NCBI GenBank assembly: GCA_027486555.1
Contig: JAIXOX010000041.1
Coordinates: 1-64,000, forward strand
Source of the DNA: Comamonadaceae bacterium
Lineage (GTDB): Bacteria > Pseudomonadota > Gammaproteobacteria > Burkholderiales > Burkholderiaceae_C
DNA: 64,000 bases
Direction of reading: 5' to 3'
Shown piece after piece: positions 16,920-26,413 of this stretch. A program made the position numbers and the translations under genes. Position 1 is the stretch's first letter. Every line of letters begins with the position of its first letter. The notes under the pieces are model-generated. The model was not told the origin of the DNA and did no database searches. It saw only the letters and a list, made by a program, of their open reading frames with translations.

Positions 16920-18134
16920 ATGATGTTACCTATGGAACATGTATCGATTGATCACTTGCTTGTTGAGAATTTTGAACCCGAGAACTCAGCTTTGCGAATT
17001 GCTGTAGTCACCGAGACTTGGCCCCCTGAAGTCAATGGTGTGGCCCTGACCCTGTCCAAACTTATCTTGCAATTGAGTCAACGTCAACACACCATCCAAC
17101 TCATTCGCCCCCGGCAAGACAAGCACGACACTGCTTCACAACAAACAGGTTGGTCTGAACTGTTGTTGCGCGGCTTGCCGATCCCTCGTTACCCGCAGCT
17201 GAAATTGGGATTTCCCAGTAAAAAACAACTCGTCAAGGCGTGGACTCTCAAGCGACCCGACCTTGTGCACATCGCCACAGAAGGCCCTTTGGGATGGTCG
17301 GCCCTTCAAGCAGCCAAGGTGTTGCGCCTGCCAGTGACCTCGGATTTCAGAACCAATTTTCACAGTTACAGCAGGCACTACGGCGTTGGTTGGTTGAGCA
17401 AACCAATCGTGTCTTATTTGCGGAAATTTCACAACCGCACCTTGTGCACCATGGTTCCTACCATGGCCCTGCAGGCGCAATTGTTGGCATCGGGTTTTGA
17501 AAATTTGCGCGTTGTTGCGCGGGGCGTCGACACACAGGTCTTTCACCCTGGGCAACGCAGTCTGGCACAAAGGGCTGAATGGCAAGTGCAAGATGACACA
17601 GTGGTGCTGCTGTCGGTAGGTCGCTTGGCTGCAGAAAAAAACCTTGACCTCATTGTGAACACTTACCAGTCACTCAAGCAAAGTGGCAGAAAAGTCAAAA
17701 TGGTTTTTGCGGGCGATGGCCCATACCGTGCAAAACTACAATCCGATTGCCCCGAGGCGGTGTTCATGGGCATGTGCAGCCACGCGCAGTTGGCGGTGGC
17801 CTACGCCAGTTCAGATTTGTTTTTGTTCCCCAGCCTGACCGAGACATTTGGCAACGTGACTCTGGAAGCACTGGCCAGTGGCACGCCCGTCTTGGCCTTT
17901 GATTGTGCAGCCGCCACAGAACTCATACGCCACGAACACAACGGATGGCTCGTGCCGGGTGAAGACCCGCAGCTCTATGTGCTCAACGCTCTGAAAATCA
18001 CCCGCAGCAGCGCCACTTTGCGCAAGGCTCGACAACACACTGCCTCCAGTGTTGCACCCTGGGACTGGCACCAAATTGCCAATCAGGTTGAAACGATCTT
18101 CCGCTCGGTCGTCAAAGACCACCACCCTGGCTGA
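16920..18134 (+). CDS. family-1 (GT4) glycosyltransferase, MgtA/Agt-like
   Basis: A retaining GT-B glycosyltransferase of about 404 residues. The N-domain begins IAVVTETWPPEVNGVALTL, typical of GT4 enzymes that glycosylate lipids (diacylglycerol or mannosyl-lipid transferases such as MgtA, SqdX and Agt). The C-domain has LLSVGRLAAEKNLDLIV and the acidic donor site FPSLTETFGNVTLEALASGTPV. The start is uncertain (ATG 16920, 16923 or 16932) because none has a good ribosome site. With ugd and plcP in the same block, I infer a diacylglycerol glycosyltransferase making phosphorus-free glycolipid. Sugar and acceptor are not proven by the sequence. Confidence 0.8.
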   Translation: MMLPMEHVSIDHLLVENFEPENSALRIAVVTETWPPEVNGVALTLSKLILQLSQRQHTIQLIRPRQDKHDTASQQTGWSELLLRGLPIPRYPQLKLGFPSKKQLVKAWTLKRPDLVHIATEGPLGWSALQAAKVLRLPVTSDFRTNFHSYSRHYGVGWLSKPIVSYLRKFHNRTLCTMVPTMALQAQLLASGFENLRVVARGVDTQVFHPGQRSLAQRAEWQVQDDTVVLLSVGRLAAEKNLDLIVNTYQSLKQSGRKVKMVFAGDGPYRAKLQSDCPEAVFMGMCSHAQLAVAYASSDLFLFPSLTETFGNVTLEALASGTPVLAFDCAAATELIRHEHNGWLVPGEDPQLYVLNALKITRSSATLRKARQHTASSVAPWDWHQIANQVETIFRSVVKDHHPG

Positions 18135-18135
18135 T

Positions 18136-19362
18136 TCAGTTTTTCAATCTCAGGGCTTTCCATGGTTTGAGTGCTGCCAACAAGGGAAGACTGAACAGCA
18201 GCATGATGGGCAACAAGGGAACGTCCCAAGCCAGCATTGCGCTGTAAATGCCCAGCATGACCAGTACACTCAGATTTTCATTGAAGCCTTGAACGGCAAT
18301 GGAGCGACCCGATTTCATGATTTTTGCGCCACGGTGCTGCAGCAAAGCATTCATGGGCACCAACAACATGCCCCCGGCCCAGCCCGCCAAAAGCAGCATG
18401 ATCACGGCCAGCCACAAGACTTTTGTGAGCGCCATACATGGCAACAGCACGGCCAAGACCAGTCCCCAAGGCAATGCCCGGCGAGCATCGAAAATTTGGC
18501 ACGTTGACGCCGCCATGGCCGCCCCACCAATCACGCCCAAGGCCACTACCGCTTGCAAATAGGCACCTTGTTGCAACGTCAAACCTGCATTTGTCTGCGC
18601 CCAAACCAGCACGGCAAACTGCAGCACTGCGCCAACGCCCCAACACAAAGTGGTGACATACAAAGACATGCCTCCCAATGGGTCGGCCCACAACTGGCGG
18701 TTGTGACGCCAAAACGTTGACCAACGCATGGCGGACAAGGTCAATCGCTGAACAGCTTGAACTTTGACCGTGCCCACGCCCATATTGAACAAGGCAGAAA
18801 TCCCGTACACCGCAGCCACCACGGCAAAAGCGCCCAAAATCTGAGTCGAAACGCCCATATGGAATTCGGAACTGATCACAGGAATGAGGTGTTGTAAACC
18901 TGGTGACATGTGAGCATGAATCATTGCCCCACCCAAGGCCACGCCCAGCATCACCGACATCACCACCGACACCTCCAACCACGCATTGGCCTTGACCAAT
19001 AAACGCGGCGATACCGATTCGCACACCCAACCGTACTTGGCGGGTGCGTACAAGGCCGCGGCCAATCCAGTCAATGCAAAGGCCAACAAAGGATGAACAC
19101 CCGTGACCAAAAAAATCACGCCTACCAGTTTCAAACCATTCATCGCAGCCATCAAGCGATTTTTGGGAAAAGCATCGGCCAAAGGCCCAACCACGGGAGC
19201 CAAGAGCACATAAGACAAAGTGAAAGAAAACTTGAGCAAAGGTGCCCACCAGGGCGGATAGCCTTGCTCTTGTAAAAAATAAACCCCCAAGATCATCAAG
19301 GCGTTGTCCGCCAAGCCACTGGCAAATTGCGCCAGGATCAAAAAGAAAAAACCTTTAGGCAT
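18136..19362 (-). CDS. lplT: lysophospholipid transporter LplT-like MFS protein
   Basis: A 408-residue inner-membrane protein with about twelve helices. The N-terminus GFFFLILAQFASGLADNALMILGVYFL and the segment LKFSFTLSYVLLAPVVGPLADAFPKNRLM match LplT, which flips lysophospholipids to the cytoplasmic face for re-acylation. LplT normally sits beside the acyltransferase-acyl-ACP synthetase gene aas; here it overlaps the 3' end of ugd by 8 bp, so the two are co-transcribed. That unusual partner, and the Pho-box-like site before ugd, suggest recruitment to starvation-induced lipid turnover. It converges on the glycosyltransferase with 1 bp between the stop codons. Confidence 0.85.
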   Translation of the reverse strand: MPKGFFFLILAQFASGLADNALMILGVYFLQEQGYPPWWAPLLKFSFTLSYVLLAPVVGPLADAFPKNRLMAAMNGLKLVGVIFLVTGVHPLLAFALTGLAAALYAPAKYGWVCESVSPRLLVKANAWLEVSVVMSVMLGVALGGAMIHAHMSPGLQHLIPVISSEFHMGVSTQILGAFAVVAAVYGISALFNMGVGTVKVQAVQRLTLSAMRWSTFWRHNRQLWADPLGGMSLYVTTLCWGVGAVLQFAVLVWAQTNAGLTLQQGAYLQAVVALGVIGGAAMAASTCQIFDARRALPWGLVLAVLLPCMALTKVLWLAVIMLLLAGWAGGMLLVPMNALLQHRGAKIMKSGRSIAVQGFNENLSVLVMLGIYSAMLAWDVPLLPIMLLFSLPLLAALKPWKALRLKN

Positions 19363-20815
19363 TCACAGGGGCGCTCGAAGAAGACGGCTGCTCGGGCTCG
19401 ATCTTTGGCTGATCAGGCTGACTGCGGTCAAACTTTAAACCGCGAACCAAGGCATTGCGACGACCCACCCCTTGGTAGGCCAAGCCCAGTGCCTGCAAAG
19501 CCTGTGGGTTGTATAAATTTCGCCCATCCACAATGAAGGGGTTGCGCATGATCGCTTTCATGGCTTCAAAGTCTGGGTTGTGAAAATTCTTCCATTCGGT
19601 CAAGACCAACAAGGCATCCGCGCCTTGCAAAGCCTGCATATCGCTTGGAACAATTTCAAATCGCGACAGCAATTCAGGATCTTGAGCAAAGTCCTCCCGC
19701 AAAACTTTCATGGCCTCTGTGCTGGCCACGGGATCGTATGCGGTCACCTCAGCACCCCGCACCAACAACTCACGTATGACCACCCGGCTGGGCGCTTCGC
19801 GCATGTCATCGGTGTTGGGCTTGAAAGCCAAACCCCAAATAGCAATTTTTAAACCCGACAAATCCTCGCCGGCATGCTGAACCAAACGTTCAACCAAAAT
19901 CCGTTTTTGACGTTCATTCACAATTTCTGTAGCACTGACCACGGCCATGCTGTGACCATGCAACTTGGCGGTGCTGACCAGCGCTTGTGTGTCTTTCGGA
20001 AAACAACTCCCGCCATAACCACACCCCGCGTACAAAAAGCCGTGACCGATGCGTTCGTCAGCGCCCATGCCGCGGCGTATCTGGTCCACATCAGCACCCA
20101 ACTCATCGGCCAGATTGGCGATCTCGTTCATGAACGAAATGCGTGCAGCGAGCATCGCATTGGACGCGTATTTGGTCAGTTCAGCGCTGCGCACATCCAT
20201 CCAGACAGTGCGGGCATGGTGGCGGTTGAAACTGGCGTACAAATCCCCCATCATGCGTTGGCTGCGGGCATGGTGAGGCCCCTCGTCCAAGCCGACCACA
20301 ATCCGGTCAGGGTGCATGAAATCGTCGATGGCCGCCCCCTCTTTGAGGAACTCGGGATTGGACACCACGTCGAACATATCGTGAGGCATGCCACGCTGGG
20401 ACAATTCGTGGGCGATCGCTGCACGAACCTGATCCGCCGTTCCCACAGGCACGGTGGATTTGTTGACCACCAGTTTGAAGCCTTTCAGATGGCGACCCAC
20501 CATGGACGCCACCGACAGCACATGTCCCAAATCGGCAGAACCGTCCTCGGATGGCGGAGTACCCACTGCGATGAACAGAACATCGCCATGCTCTATGGCA
20601 TCAACAGCATCGCATGTAAAACGTATACGGCCATCGGCTTGATTTTTGTTCAACAAGGCTTTGAGGCCTGGTTCAAAAATGGGCACATTACCCTCTTGCA
20701 AGGTGCGGATTTTTTCAGCATCCTTGTCCAGGCAAACCACCTTGAAACCCAGGTCAGAGAGACACGCTCCTGTAACCAAACCTACATAACCCGAACCAAT
20801 GACTGTGACGCGCAT
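19355..20815 (-). CDS. ugd: UDP-glucose 6-dehydrogenase
   Basis: A cytoplasmic NAD-dependent enzyme that oxidises UDP-glucose to UDP-glucuronate. The 486-residue protein has the Rossmann start MRVTVIGSGYVGLVTGACL, the central helix region and the catalytic cysteine in GYGGSCFPKDTQAL. ATG 20815 is chosen because AGGAG precedes it by 8 nt; an upstream in-frame ATG (20845) lacks one. The C-terminus carries an extra low-complexity tail (PKIEPEQPSSSSAPVNA). UDP-glucuronate could feed capsule or a glucuronosyl lipid; the Pho-box-like repeat upstream and the lipid genes around it favour the lipid role. Confidence 0.95.
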   Translation of the reverse strand: MRVTVIGSGYVGLVTGACLSDLGFKVVCLDKDAEKIRTLQEGNVPIFEPGLKALLNKNQADGRIRFTCDAVDAIEHGDVLFIAVGTPPSEDGSADLGHVLSVASMVGRHLKGFKLVVNKSTVPVGTADQVRAAIAHELSQRGMPHDMFDVVSNPEFLKEGAAIDDFMHPDRIVVGLDEGPHHARSQRMMGDLYASFNRHHARTVWMDVRSAELTKYASNAMLAARISFMNEIANLADELGADVDQIRRGMGADERIGHGFLYAGCGYGGSCFPKDTQALVSTAKLHGHSMAVVSATEIVNERQKRILVERLVQHAGEDLSGLKIAIWGLAFKPNTDDMREAPSRVVIRELLVRGAEVTAYDPVASTEAMKVLREDFAQDPELLSRFEIVPSDMQALQGADALLVLTEWKNFHNPDFEAMKAIMRNPFIVDGRNLYNPQALQALGLAYQGVGRRNALVRGLKFDRSQPDQPKIEPEQPSSSSAPVNA

Positions 20816-20874
20816 TTCTACATCTCCTATGACTGCATGATTCACTCACAGCATGAAACCAAGAAGACATTTTG

Positions 20875-20892
20875 AAGTCGTTTATATGACAA
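20875..20892 (-). promoter_or_regulatory. Pho-box-like repeat upstream of ugd-lplT
   Basis: On the minus strand TTGTCAT, ATAA, ACGACTT spans 20892 to 20875. A third half-site ATGTCTT follows in phase (11 bp further). Confidence 0.6.
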
Positions 20893-20909
20893 ACTGCCGG
20901 TGACTAACT

Positions 20910-22250
20910 TCAATTTGCAGTCAAATCTACAACCCTACTGGCCGGGAAAAACAGCATGAAAGTCGAACCCTTGCCCAATTGGCTTTCGATGCGCAATTCA
21001 CCGCCATGGCGTTGAACCACATGTTTAGTAATGGCCAAACCCAATCCGGTGCCACCGGTCTCACGCGATCGGCTTCGGTCAACCCTGTAAAAACGCTCAG
21101 ACAAACGTGGCAAATGCTGGGCTGCAATGCCTGGGCCAGTGTCGGTGACCCGAAACACCACACCATCGGGCACCTTGAACCAACCCGCGCGCACCACACC
21201 CCCTGCCGGGGTATAGCGCACGGCATTGCTCACCAAGTTGGACACGGCACTGAACAACTCGCTGCGTACACCCAACAAGCACCATGGCGTGGACTTGTCG
21301 AAAACCAACTCATGGACAGGCCCGCGCTCATCACCCAACTGCCCCGACAAAACAGCTGACAATGACGCAGCATCGCTGGCCACTTGCGACATTACTTCGC
21401 TCAAGGACACCGTTTCCTGCTTGCCCGGAGGCAGACTGCCTTCAAGCTGCGACAAAGTCAACAAATCGGCCACCAGATTTTGCATGCGAGCCGCCTGCAC
21501 CGCCATCAAACGCAAATAGACATGCTGCTCATCCTGCTCCAGAGGGATGGAGATCAGCGTTTCCACAAAACCACTCAACACCGTCAGGGGAGTGCGAATT
21601 TCATGTGACACGTTGGCCACAAAATCACGGCGCATGGCGTCGGCCAAAGCGACCAAGGTAATGTCACGGCTCAACAGGAGATGCTGACCCTCGCCATACC
21701 TGTGCAACTGTATAGACAACTTGGGCATTTGGGCCAAAGAAGGAGAACGTCCATCGATGACGATTTCACCCTCGTGTTCTGACTGGGCAAAGTACTTTGA
21801 AAATGACGGGTCACGCAGCAAGTGAACGATATGTTGCTGCACGTCACCCTTGGCATCGAGTCCCAAATGGTTACATGCAGTGGCATTGCACCACTCAATT
21901 CGCCCTTCAACATCGAGCAATGTCACGCCGTTGGGTGAGGCTTGGATGGCTTGCAAAAAATACTGCAAACGCTGATCACTGCTGCTCAATTGCTTGTCGT
22001 GGTGCCGCAGTTGGCGTTGAATGCGCAGAACGATTTCACCCCAAATGCCGCCCCAAGCCAAATCCTCGCGCCAATTGGGACGAGACAACCAAACCTCCAG
22101 TCGCTGTGCTTTCCATCTCTGTACAAGGACAATTAACAGCAACACCAACAAAGCCGTGCACAGGGCCAGGGTCAGACCCCCAAAAAACCAAACCGGTGCA
22201 ACAACCAAGCCCAAAAGGGCTATAAGTTCAACAACAGCAATCAGCATCAC
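20910..22250 (-). CDS. phoR: phosphate regulon sensor histidine kinase PhoR
   Basis: The membrane kinase that phosphorylates PhoB when phosphate is low. The 446-residue protein has two N-terminal helices (about 5-42), a cytoplasmic linker and a PAS domain (about 95-195). The HisKA box is FVANVSHEIRTPLTVLSGF (H216), and the HATPase domain has the N-box VSNLVSNAVRYTP and the G-boxes DTGPGIA and GTGLGLAI. It starts directly after the phoB stop codon and is the last gene of the pst-pho operon. Confidence 0.95.
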   Translation of the reverse strand: MMLIAVVELIALLGLVVAPVWFFGGLTLALCTALLVLLLIVLVQRWKAQRLEVWLSRPNWREDLAWGGIWGEIVLRIQRQLRHHDKQLSSSDQRLQYFLQAIQASPNGVTLLDVEGRIEWCNATACNHLGLDAKGDVQQHIVHLLRDPSFSKYFAQSEHEGEIVIDGRSPSLAQMPKLSIQLHRYGEGQHLLLSRDITLVALADAMRRDFVANVSHEIRTPLTVLSGFVETLISIPLEQDEQHVYLRLMAVQAARMQNLVADLLTLSQLEGSLPPGKQETVSLSEVMSQVASDAASLSAVLSGQLGDERGPVHELVFDKSTPWCLLGVRSELFSAVSNLVSNAVRYTPAGGVVRAGWFKVPDGVVFRVTDTGPGIAAQHLPRLSERFYRVDRSRSRETGGTGLGLAITKHVVQRHGGELRIESQLGKGSTFMLFFPASRVVDLTAN

Positions 22251-22946
22251 TCAAACCAAAGGCGCGGCAGTCAAACGGTAGCCTGCACCACGCACAGTCT
22301 CGATCATGCTGCCCGCGTCACCCAAGGACTCACGAAGACGCTTAACGTGCACATCGACCGTGCGCTCTTCAATGTACACATGGTCACCCCAAACCTTGTC
22401 TAGCAACATACCCCTGGTGTGAACACGTTCAGGGTGGCGCATCATGTACTGAAGCAACTTGAACTCGGTCGGACCAATTTTGAGCGGCTTTTCCTGCCAA
22501 CTCACCCGGTATGTGTCGGCATCGAGCTGAAGATCACCCACCTTGACAGCACCACCTGCAGACTCAGGCACACGGCGGCGTAAAACTGCGCGGATACGTG
22601 CAAGCAACTCACGGGGTGAAAAAGGTTTGACAATGTAATCGTCCGCGCCCGCATCCAAGCCCGCCACCCGATCAGACTCATCACCTCTTGCGGTCAACAT
22701 CAAGATGGGGATGGACTTGGTTCGAGCAGTCGCACGCCAGCGCCTGGCCAATGTCAAACCACTTTCTCCCGGCAGCATCCAATCGAGCAAGATGACATCG
22801 GGCAAGATTTCATCAAGCTCTTTTTGGGCTGACTCGGCGTCCATGGCCCACACAGGCTGAAAACCATTGTGACGAAGGTTGACCGAAATCAACTCTGCGA
22901 TGGACGATTCGTCCTCAACTATGAGGATCCTGGGCAGGGTTCTCAT
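22251..22946 (-). CDS. phoB: phosphate regulon response regulator PhoB
   Basis: An OmpR-type activator of 231 residues. The receiver domain has E11/D12 and the phospho-acceptor D55 (VILLDWMLPG). The winged helix has GPTEFKLLQYMMRHPERVHTR and the recognition segment EERTVDVHVKRLRESL. It binds Pho boxes, and the repeat sites listed in this window are its likely targets. Its ATG overlaps the phoU stop codon (ATGA at 22943-22946), so translation is coupled. Confidence 0.97.
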   Translation of the reverse strand: MRTLPRILIVEDESSIAELISVNLRHNGFQPVWAMDAESAQKELDEILPDVILLDWMLPGESGLTLARRWRATARTKSIPILMLTARGDESDRVAGLDAGADDYIVKPFSPRELLARIRAVLRRRVPESAGGAVKVGDLQLDADTYRVSWQEKPLKIGPTEFKLLQYMMRHPERVHTRGMLLDKVWGDHVYIEERTVDVHVKRLRESLGDAGSMIETVRGAGYRLTAAPLV

Positions 22947-23641
22947 TGCACCGCTTTTTCAATCTCTGTTAGGGCCGTGTGTCGCACATCGGCACCTTTG
23001 ACCACATAGATGACGAATTCAGCAATGTTTTTGGCATGGTCACCAATGCGCTCAATGGCTTTGGCCACAAACAGCAAATCCAGACTGGCAGAAATAGTGC
23101 GTGGATCTTCCATCATGTAAGTGATCAGCTTGCGCACAAAGCCATTGAATTCCACATCAATCAGGTCATCTTCTTTCAAAATGACCAAAGCGGTGTTGAC
23201 ATCCAATCGAGCAAACGCATCCAAGGCCTTGCGCAACAATCCCGAAGCCAAATCAGAGGCGACACGCAACTCAGATGAAGGCAAATTGTGTGGGCTTCCC
23301 TGCGCCAGAATCTGTTTGACCATCCGGGCAATGCGCTCCGCTTCGTCCCCGGCGCGTTCCAGATTGCCCGTGATTTTGGAAATGGCCATCAGCAGACGCA
23401 AATCGCGTGCGGTTGGCTGCCTGCGGGCAATGATGGAGGCCAATTCGGCATCGATCTCCACCTCCAGCCTGTTGACTTGCTTTTCAGTGGCGATGACCTG
23501 TTCGGCCACTTCCATACTGAATTGCGCCAGCGCATAAACAGCATGGCGAGTTTGCGACTCCACCAAGCCGCCCAACTCCAGAACACGCGACGACACGTTG
23601 GTCAGGTCAGCGTCAAATTGACTCGAAATGTGCTTATCCAT
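22943..23641 (-). CDS. phoU: phosphate transport regulator PhoU
   Basis: A cytoplasmic helical protein of 232 residues made of two three-helix repeats. Each carries the metal-binding E/D-rich pattern (GDEAERIARM and IGDHAKNIAEFV). It links PstB activity to PhoR and restrains the Pho response. ATG 23641 (MDKHISSQFD) follows AGGGGG at suitable distance; the longer open frame would overlap pstB. Confidence 0.96.
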   Translation of the reverse strand: MDKHISSQFDADLTNVSSRVLELGGLVESQTRHAVYALAQFSMEVAEQVIATEKQVNRLEVEIDAELASIIARRQPTARDLRLLMAISKITGNLERAGDEAERIARMVKQILAQGSPHNLPSSELRVASDLASGLLRKALDAFARLDVNTALVILKEDDLIDVEFNGFVRKLITYMMEDPRTISASLDLLFVAKAIERIGDHAKNIAEFVIYVVKGADVRHTALTEIEKAVQ

Positions 23642-23654
23642 TTTTTCCCCCTGA

Positions 23655-24428
23655 TCAGCCAAAACGGCCTGTAATGTAATCTTCTGTTTCTTGACGCGCA
23701 GGCTTCATGAAAATTTGTTCCGTCTGGCCAAACTCCACCAATTCGCCCAGGTACATATAAGCAGTGAAGTCAGATACACGGGCAGCTTGCTGCATATTGT
23801 GTGTGACGATGGCCACTGTGTAGTCTTTCTTCAACTCGCTGACCAGTTCTTCAACTTTGGCGGTCGAGATGGGGTCCAAAGCCGATGTGGGCTCGTCCAG
23901 CAAAATGACTTTGGGCTTGACCGCCACCGTGCGGGCAATGCACAGGCGTTGCTGCTGGCCACCGGACAGAGACAAACCGCTTTGACCCAGTTTGTCTTTG
24001 ACTTCGTTCCAGATGGCTGCCTTAGACAGGGCCGATTCCACGCGTTCGTCCATGTCGGCGCGGCTGAGGTTTTCGTACAAACGAACACCAAAGGCAATGT
24101 TGTCATAAATCGACATAGGGAAAGGCGTGGGCTTTTGGAACACCATGCCGATTTGAGCGCGCAGCAAGTTCAGGTCTTGACCTTTGTCCAAAATGTTTTG
24201 GCCGTAAAACTTGATCTCGCCTTCAGCGCGTTGACCAGGGTAGAGGCTGTACATGCGGTTGAGCGTGCGCAGCAGTGTGGACTTGCCACAGCCAGAGGGT
24301 CCAATGAAAGCAGTGACGCGGTGCTCAGCGATGTCAAGGTTGACGTTTTTCAGGCCTTTGAATTTGCCGTAAAAAAAGTCGAGGTTACGCACTTCAAGGG
24401 CGTTTTGGGTCGGTGTCTTGTCAGGCAT
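23655..24428 (-). CDS. pstB: phosphate ABC transporter ATP-binding protein PstB
   Basis: The ATPase of the high-affinity phosphate importer, 257 residues. Walker [10 protein letters not shown] is at 43-51, followed by the Q-loop [17 protein letters not shown] (typical of PstB), the signature LSGGQQQR and Walker [15 protein letters not shown]. It lies between pstA and phoU. Confidence 0.98.
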   Translation of the reverse strand: MPDKTPTQNALEVRNLDFFYGKFKGLKNVNLDIAEHRVTAFIGPSGCGKSTLLRTLNRMYSLYPGQRAEGEIKFYGQNILDKGQDLNLLRAQIGMVFQKPTPFPMSIYDNIAFGVRLYENLSRADMDERVESALSKAAIWNEVKDKLGQSGLSLSGGQQQRLCIARTVAVKPKVILLDEPTSALDPISTAKVEELVSELKKDYTVAIVTHNMQQAARVSDFTAYMYLGELVEFGQTEQIFMKPARQETEDYITGRFG

Positions 24429-24482
24429 GTTTATTCCTGTGAATGCAAAGTAAAAAAGCAGCGAAATTCGGAACCATCAGCC

Positions 24483-25343
24483 TCAGGCTGATTGTTTGTC
24501 CCTGAAAAACACGCGGGCCAGAATGTTCAAAACCAGAACCGTCAAGGTGATCAAAAGGGCACCGCCCCAGGCCAGACGAATCCAGTTGTCGTAAGGACTC
24601 ATGGCAAACTGGAAAATCACGACCGGCAAATTGGCCATGGGTTTGCTCATGTCATCGTTGTAAAACTGGTTGCTCAATGCGGTGAACAACAAAGGTGCTG
24701 TTTCACCGCTGATGCGGGCGATGGCGAGCAAAACACCAGTGATCACACCGCTTTTGGCAGCGCGCAGCGTCACCGACAAAGACACTTTCCAACGAGGCGC
24801 GCCCAGGGCAAAAGCTGCCTCGCGCAAGCTGCCAGGCACCAACCGGAGCATGTTTTCAGTGGTTCGCATGACCACAGGCACAGCAATCAGCGTCAGAGCC
24901 AAGCTGCCTGCATAGCCAGAAAACCCGCCCAAGGTGGCCACAGCGATGGCATAAACAAACAAACCGATCACGATCGAGGGCGCAGACAACATGATGTCGG
25001 TCACAAAGCGGGTCAGTTCAGCCGTTTTGCTTTGATCGCCGTATTCGGTGAGGTAGATGCCCGCCAAGATCCCCACAGGTGTTGCCACAAGCACGGACAG
25101 ACCCACCATCATCAAACTGCCCACGATGGCATTGCGCAAACCCCCACCATCGGTGCCTGGCGCAGGTGTATCCTTGGTCAAGATGTTCCAGTCGAGTGCC
25201 GCCAAACCATTGGTAAACAAGACTGCCAAAATCCACAGCAACACAGTCAAGCCCAAAGCCATGGCCAGCATGGAGGTGACCATGCCCAAAGCGTTCGCAA
25301 AGCGGCGGCGTCGATACAACGCGTGATTCATGCTCATGGACAT
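24483..25343 (-). CDS. pstA: phosphate ABC transporter permease PstA
   Basis: An inner-membrane permease of 286 residues with six helices. The EAA-type cytoplasmic loop reads LREAAFALGAPRWKVSLSVTL. It pairs with PstC to form the channel. Its ATG lies 1 bp from the pstC stop codon. The start could be any of three closely spaced Met codons (MSMSM). Confidence 0.97.
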   Translation of the reverse strand: MSMSMNHALYRRRRFANALGMVTSMLAMALGLTVLLWILAVLFTNGLAALDWNILTKDTPAPGTDGGGLRNAIVGSLMMVGLSVLVATPVGILAGIYLTEYGDQSKTAELTRFVTDIMLSAPSIVIGLFVYAIAVATLGGFSGYAGSLALTLIAVPVVMRTTENMLRLVPGSLREAAFALGAPRWKVSLSVTLRAAKSGVITGVLLAIARISGETAPLLFTALSNQFYNDDMSKPMANLPVVIFQFAMSPYDNWIRLAWGGALLITLTVLVLNILARVFFRDKQSA

Positions 25344-25344
25344 G

Positions 25345-26334
25345 TCAGAACCCCTTGGCTTTTTCAGCCCGATTGATCATGATTTTGGCCAAGGCCAACA
25401 CCACAAAAGTGATCACAAACAACAAAAATCCAAGCGCAAACAAAGACGACATGTGGAAGTCGGCGGCTTCGCCGAATTCATTGGCCAAAGTCGAAGCAAT
25501 GGATGTGCCCGGTGAAAAGAGCGAGGTGGGCATGCGGTTGGCATTGCCAATCACAAAGGTCACCGCCATGGTCTCACCCAAGGCGCGGCCCAAGCCCAAC
25601 ATGATGCCGCCGATGACCCCTTTTTGGGTGTAAGGCAACACAATCTTGCGCACCACCTCCCAAGTGGTGCAGCCCAAACCATAGGCCGATTCGCGCAAGA
25701 TGGGCGGTGTGATTTCGAACACATCGCGCATAACTGCAGCCACAAATGGCAAGACCATAAAGGCCAGCACAATGCCGGCCGCCAAAATGCCCATGCCGTT
25801 GGTGGCACCCCCAAACAGGAAACCGATGAGGGGCATGCCGCCGAGAACATCGCGCAGTGGCACCTGGATGAAATCTGCAAACAAGGGGGCAAACACAAAA
25901 AGGCCAAACATGCCGTAAATGATGGAGGGCACTGCCGCCAGCAATTCAATGGCCGTGCCCAAAGGGCGACGCAACCAAACAGGGCAGGTTTCGGTCAGGA
26001 AAACCGCAATACCAAAAGCCAAAGGCACCGCCACCAGCATGGCAATGCCCGCACTGGCCATGGTGCCCACAATGGCAATGGCCGCACCAAACTCTTCGTT
26101 GATGATGTCCCACTCGACATACCAAATGAAACGTGCACCGAACTTGGCAAACGTTGGCCAAGCATTGATAAACAAAGAAACAATGATCCCGGCCAATGCC
26201 ACCAGAACCAACAAAGAGAACAACTGCGTCAGACGGTGAAACAACACGTCTTGCAGCCGCTGGCGCTTGACCACAACCATCAGGTGGCTGTTGTTGTCTG
26301 CGCTGTAAAGGGGGGTTTGCATGTCTTGACCCAT
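25345..26334 (-). CDS. pstC: phosphate ABC transporter permease PstC
   Basis: An inner-membrane permease of about 329 residues. The first helix begins near residue 34 (LFSLLVLVALAGIIVSLF), and the EAA loop reads LRESAYGLGCTTWEVVRKIVLP. I start it at ATG 26334 rather than the preceding TTG. A hairpin lies between pstS and this gene. Confidence 0.96.
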   Translation of the reverse strand: MGQDMQTPLYSADNNSHLMVVVKRQRLQDVLFHRLTQLFSLLVLVALAGIIVSLFINAWPTFAKFGARFIWYVEWDIINEEFGAAIAIVGTMASAGIAMLVAVPLAFGIAVFLTETCPVWLRRPLGTAIELLAAVPSIIYGMFGLFVFAPLFADFIQVPLRDVLGGMPLIGFLFGGATNGMGILAAGIVLAFMVLPFVAAVMRDVFEITPPILRESAYGLGCTTWEVVRKIVLPYTQKGVIGGIMLGLGRALGETMAVTFVIGNANRMPTSLFSPGTSIASTLANEFGEAADFHMSSLFALGFLLFVITFVVLALAKIMINRAEKAKGF

Positions 26335-26357
26335 CAAACAAAGAGCATCAAATTAAA

Positions 26358-26395
26358 CAAAAAATCCGTCGGTCGCTGATTCACAACCGACGGAT
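26358..26395 (-). terminator. hairpin between pstS and pstC (attenuator or mRNA-stabilising stem)
   Basis: On the minus strand ATCCGTCGGT (26395-26386) pairs with ACCGACGGAT (26373-26364) and is followed by TTTTTTG. It resembles an intrinsic terminator inside the operon. It would let the binding protein be made in excess over the membrane subunits, as is common for ABC importers. Confidence 0.7.
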
Positions 26396-26413
26396 AACAC
26401 ACCATGGGCTGGA

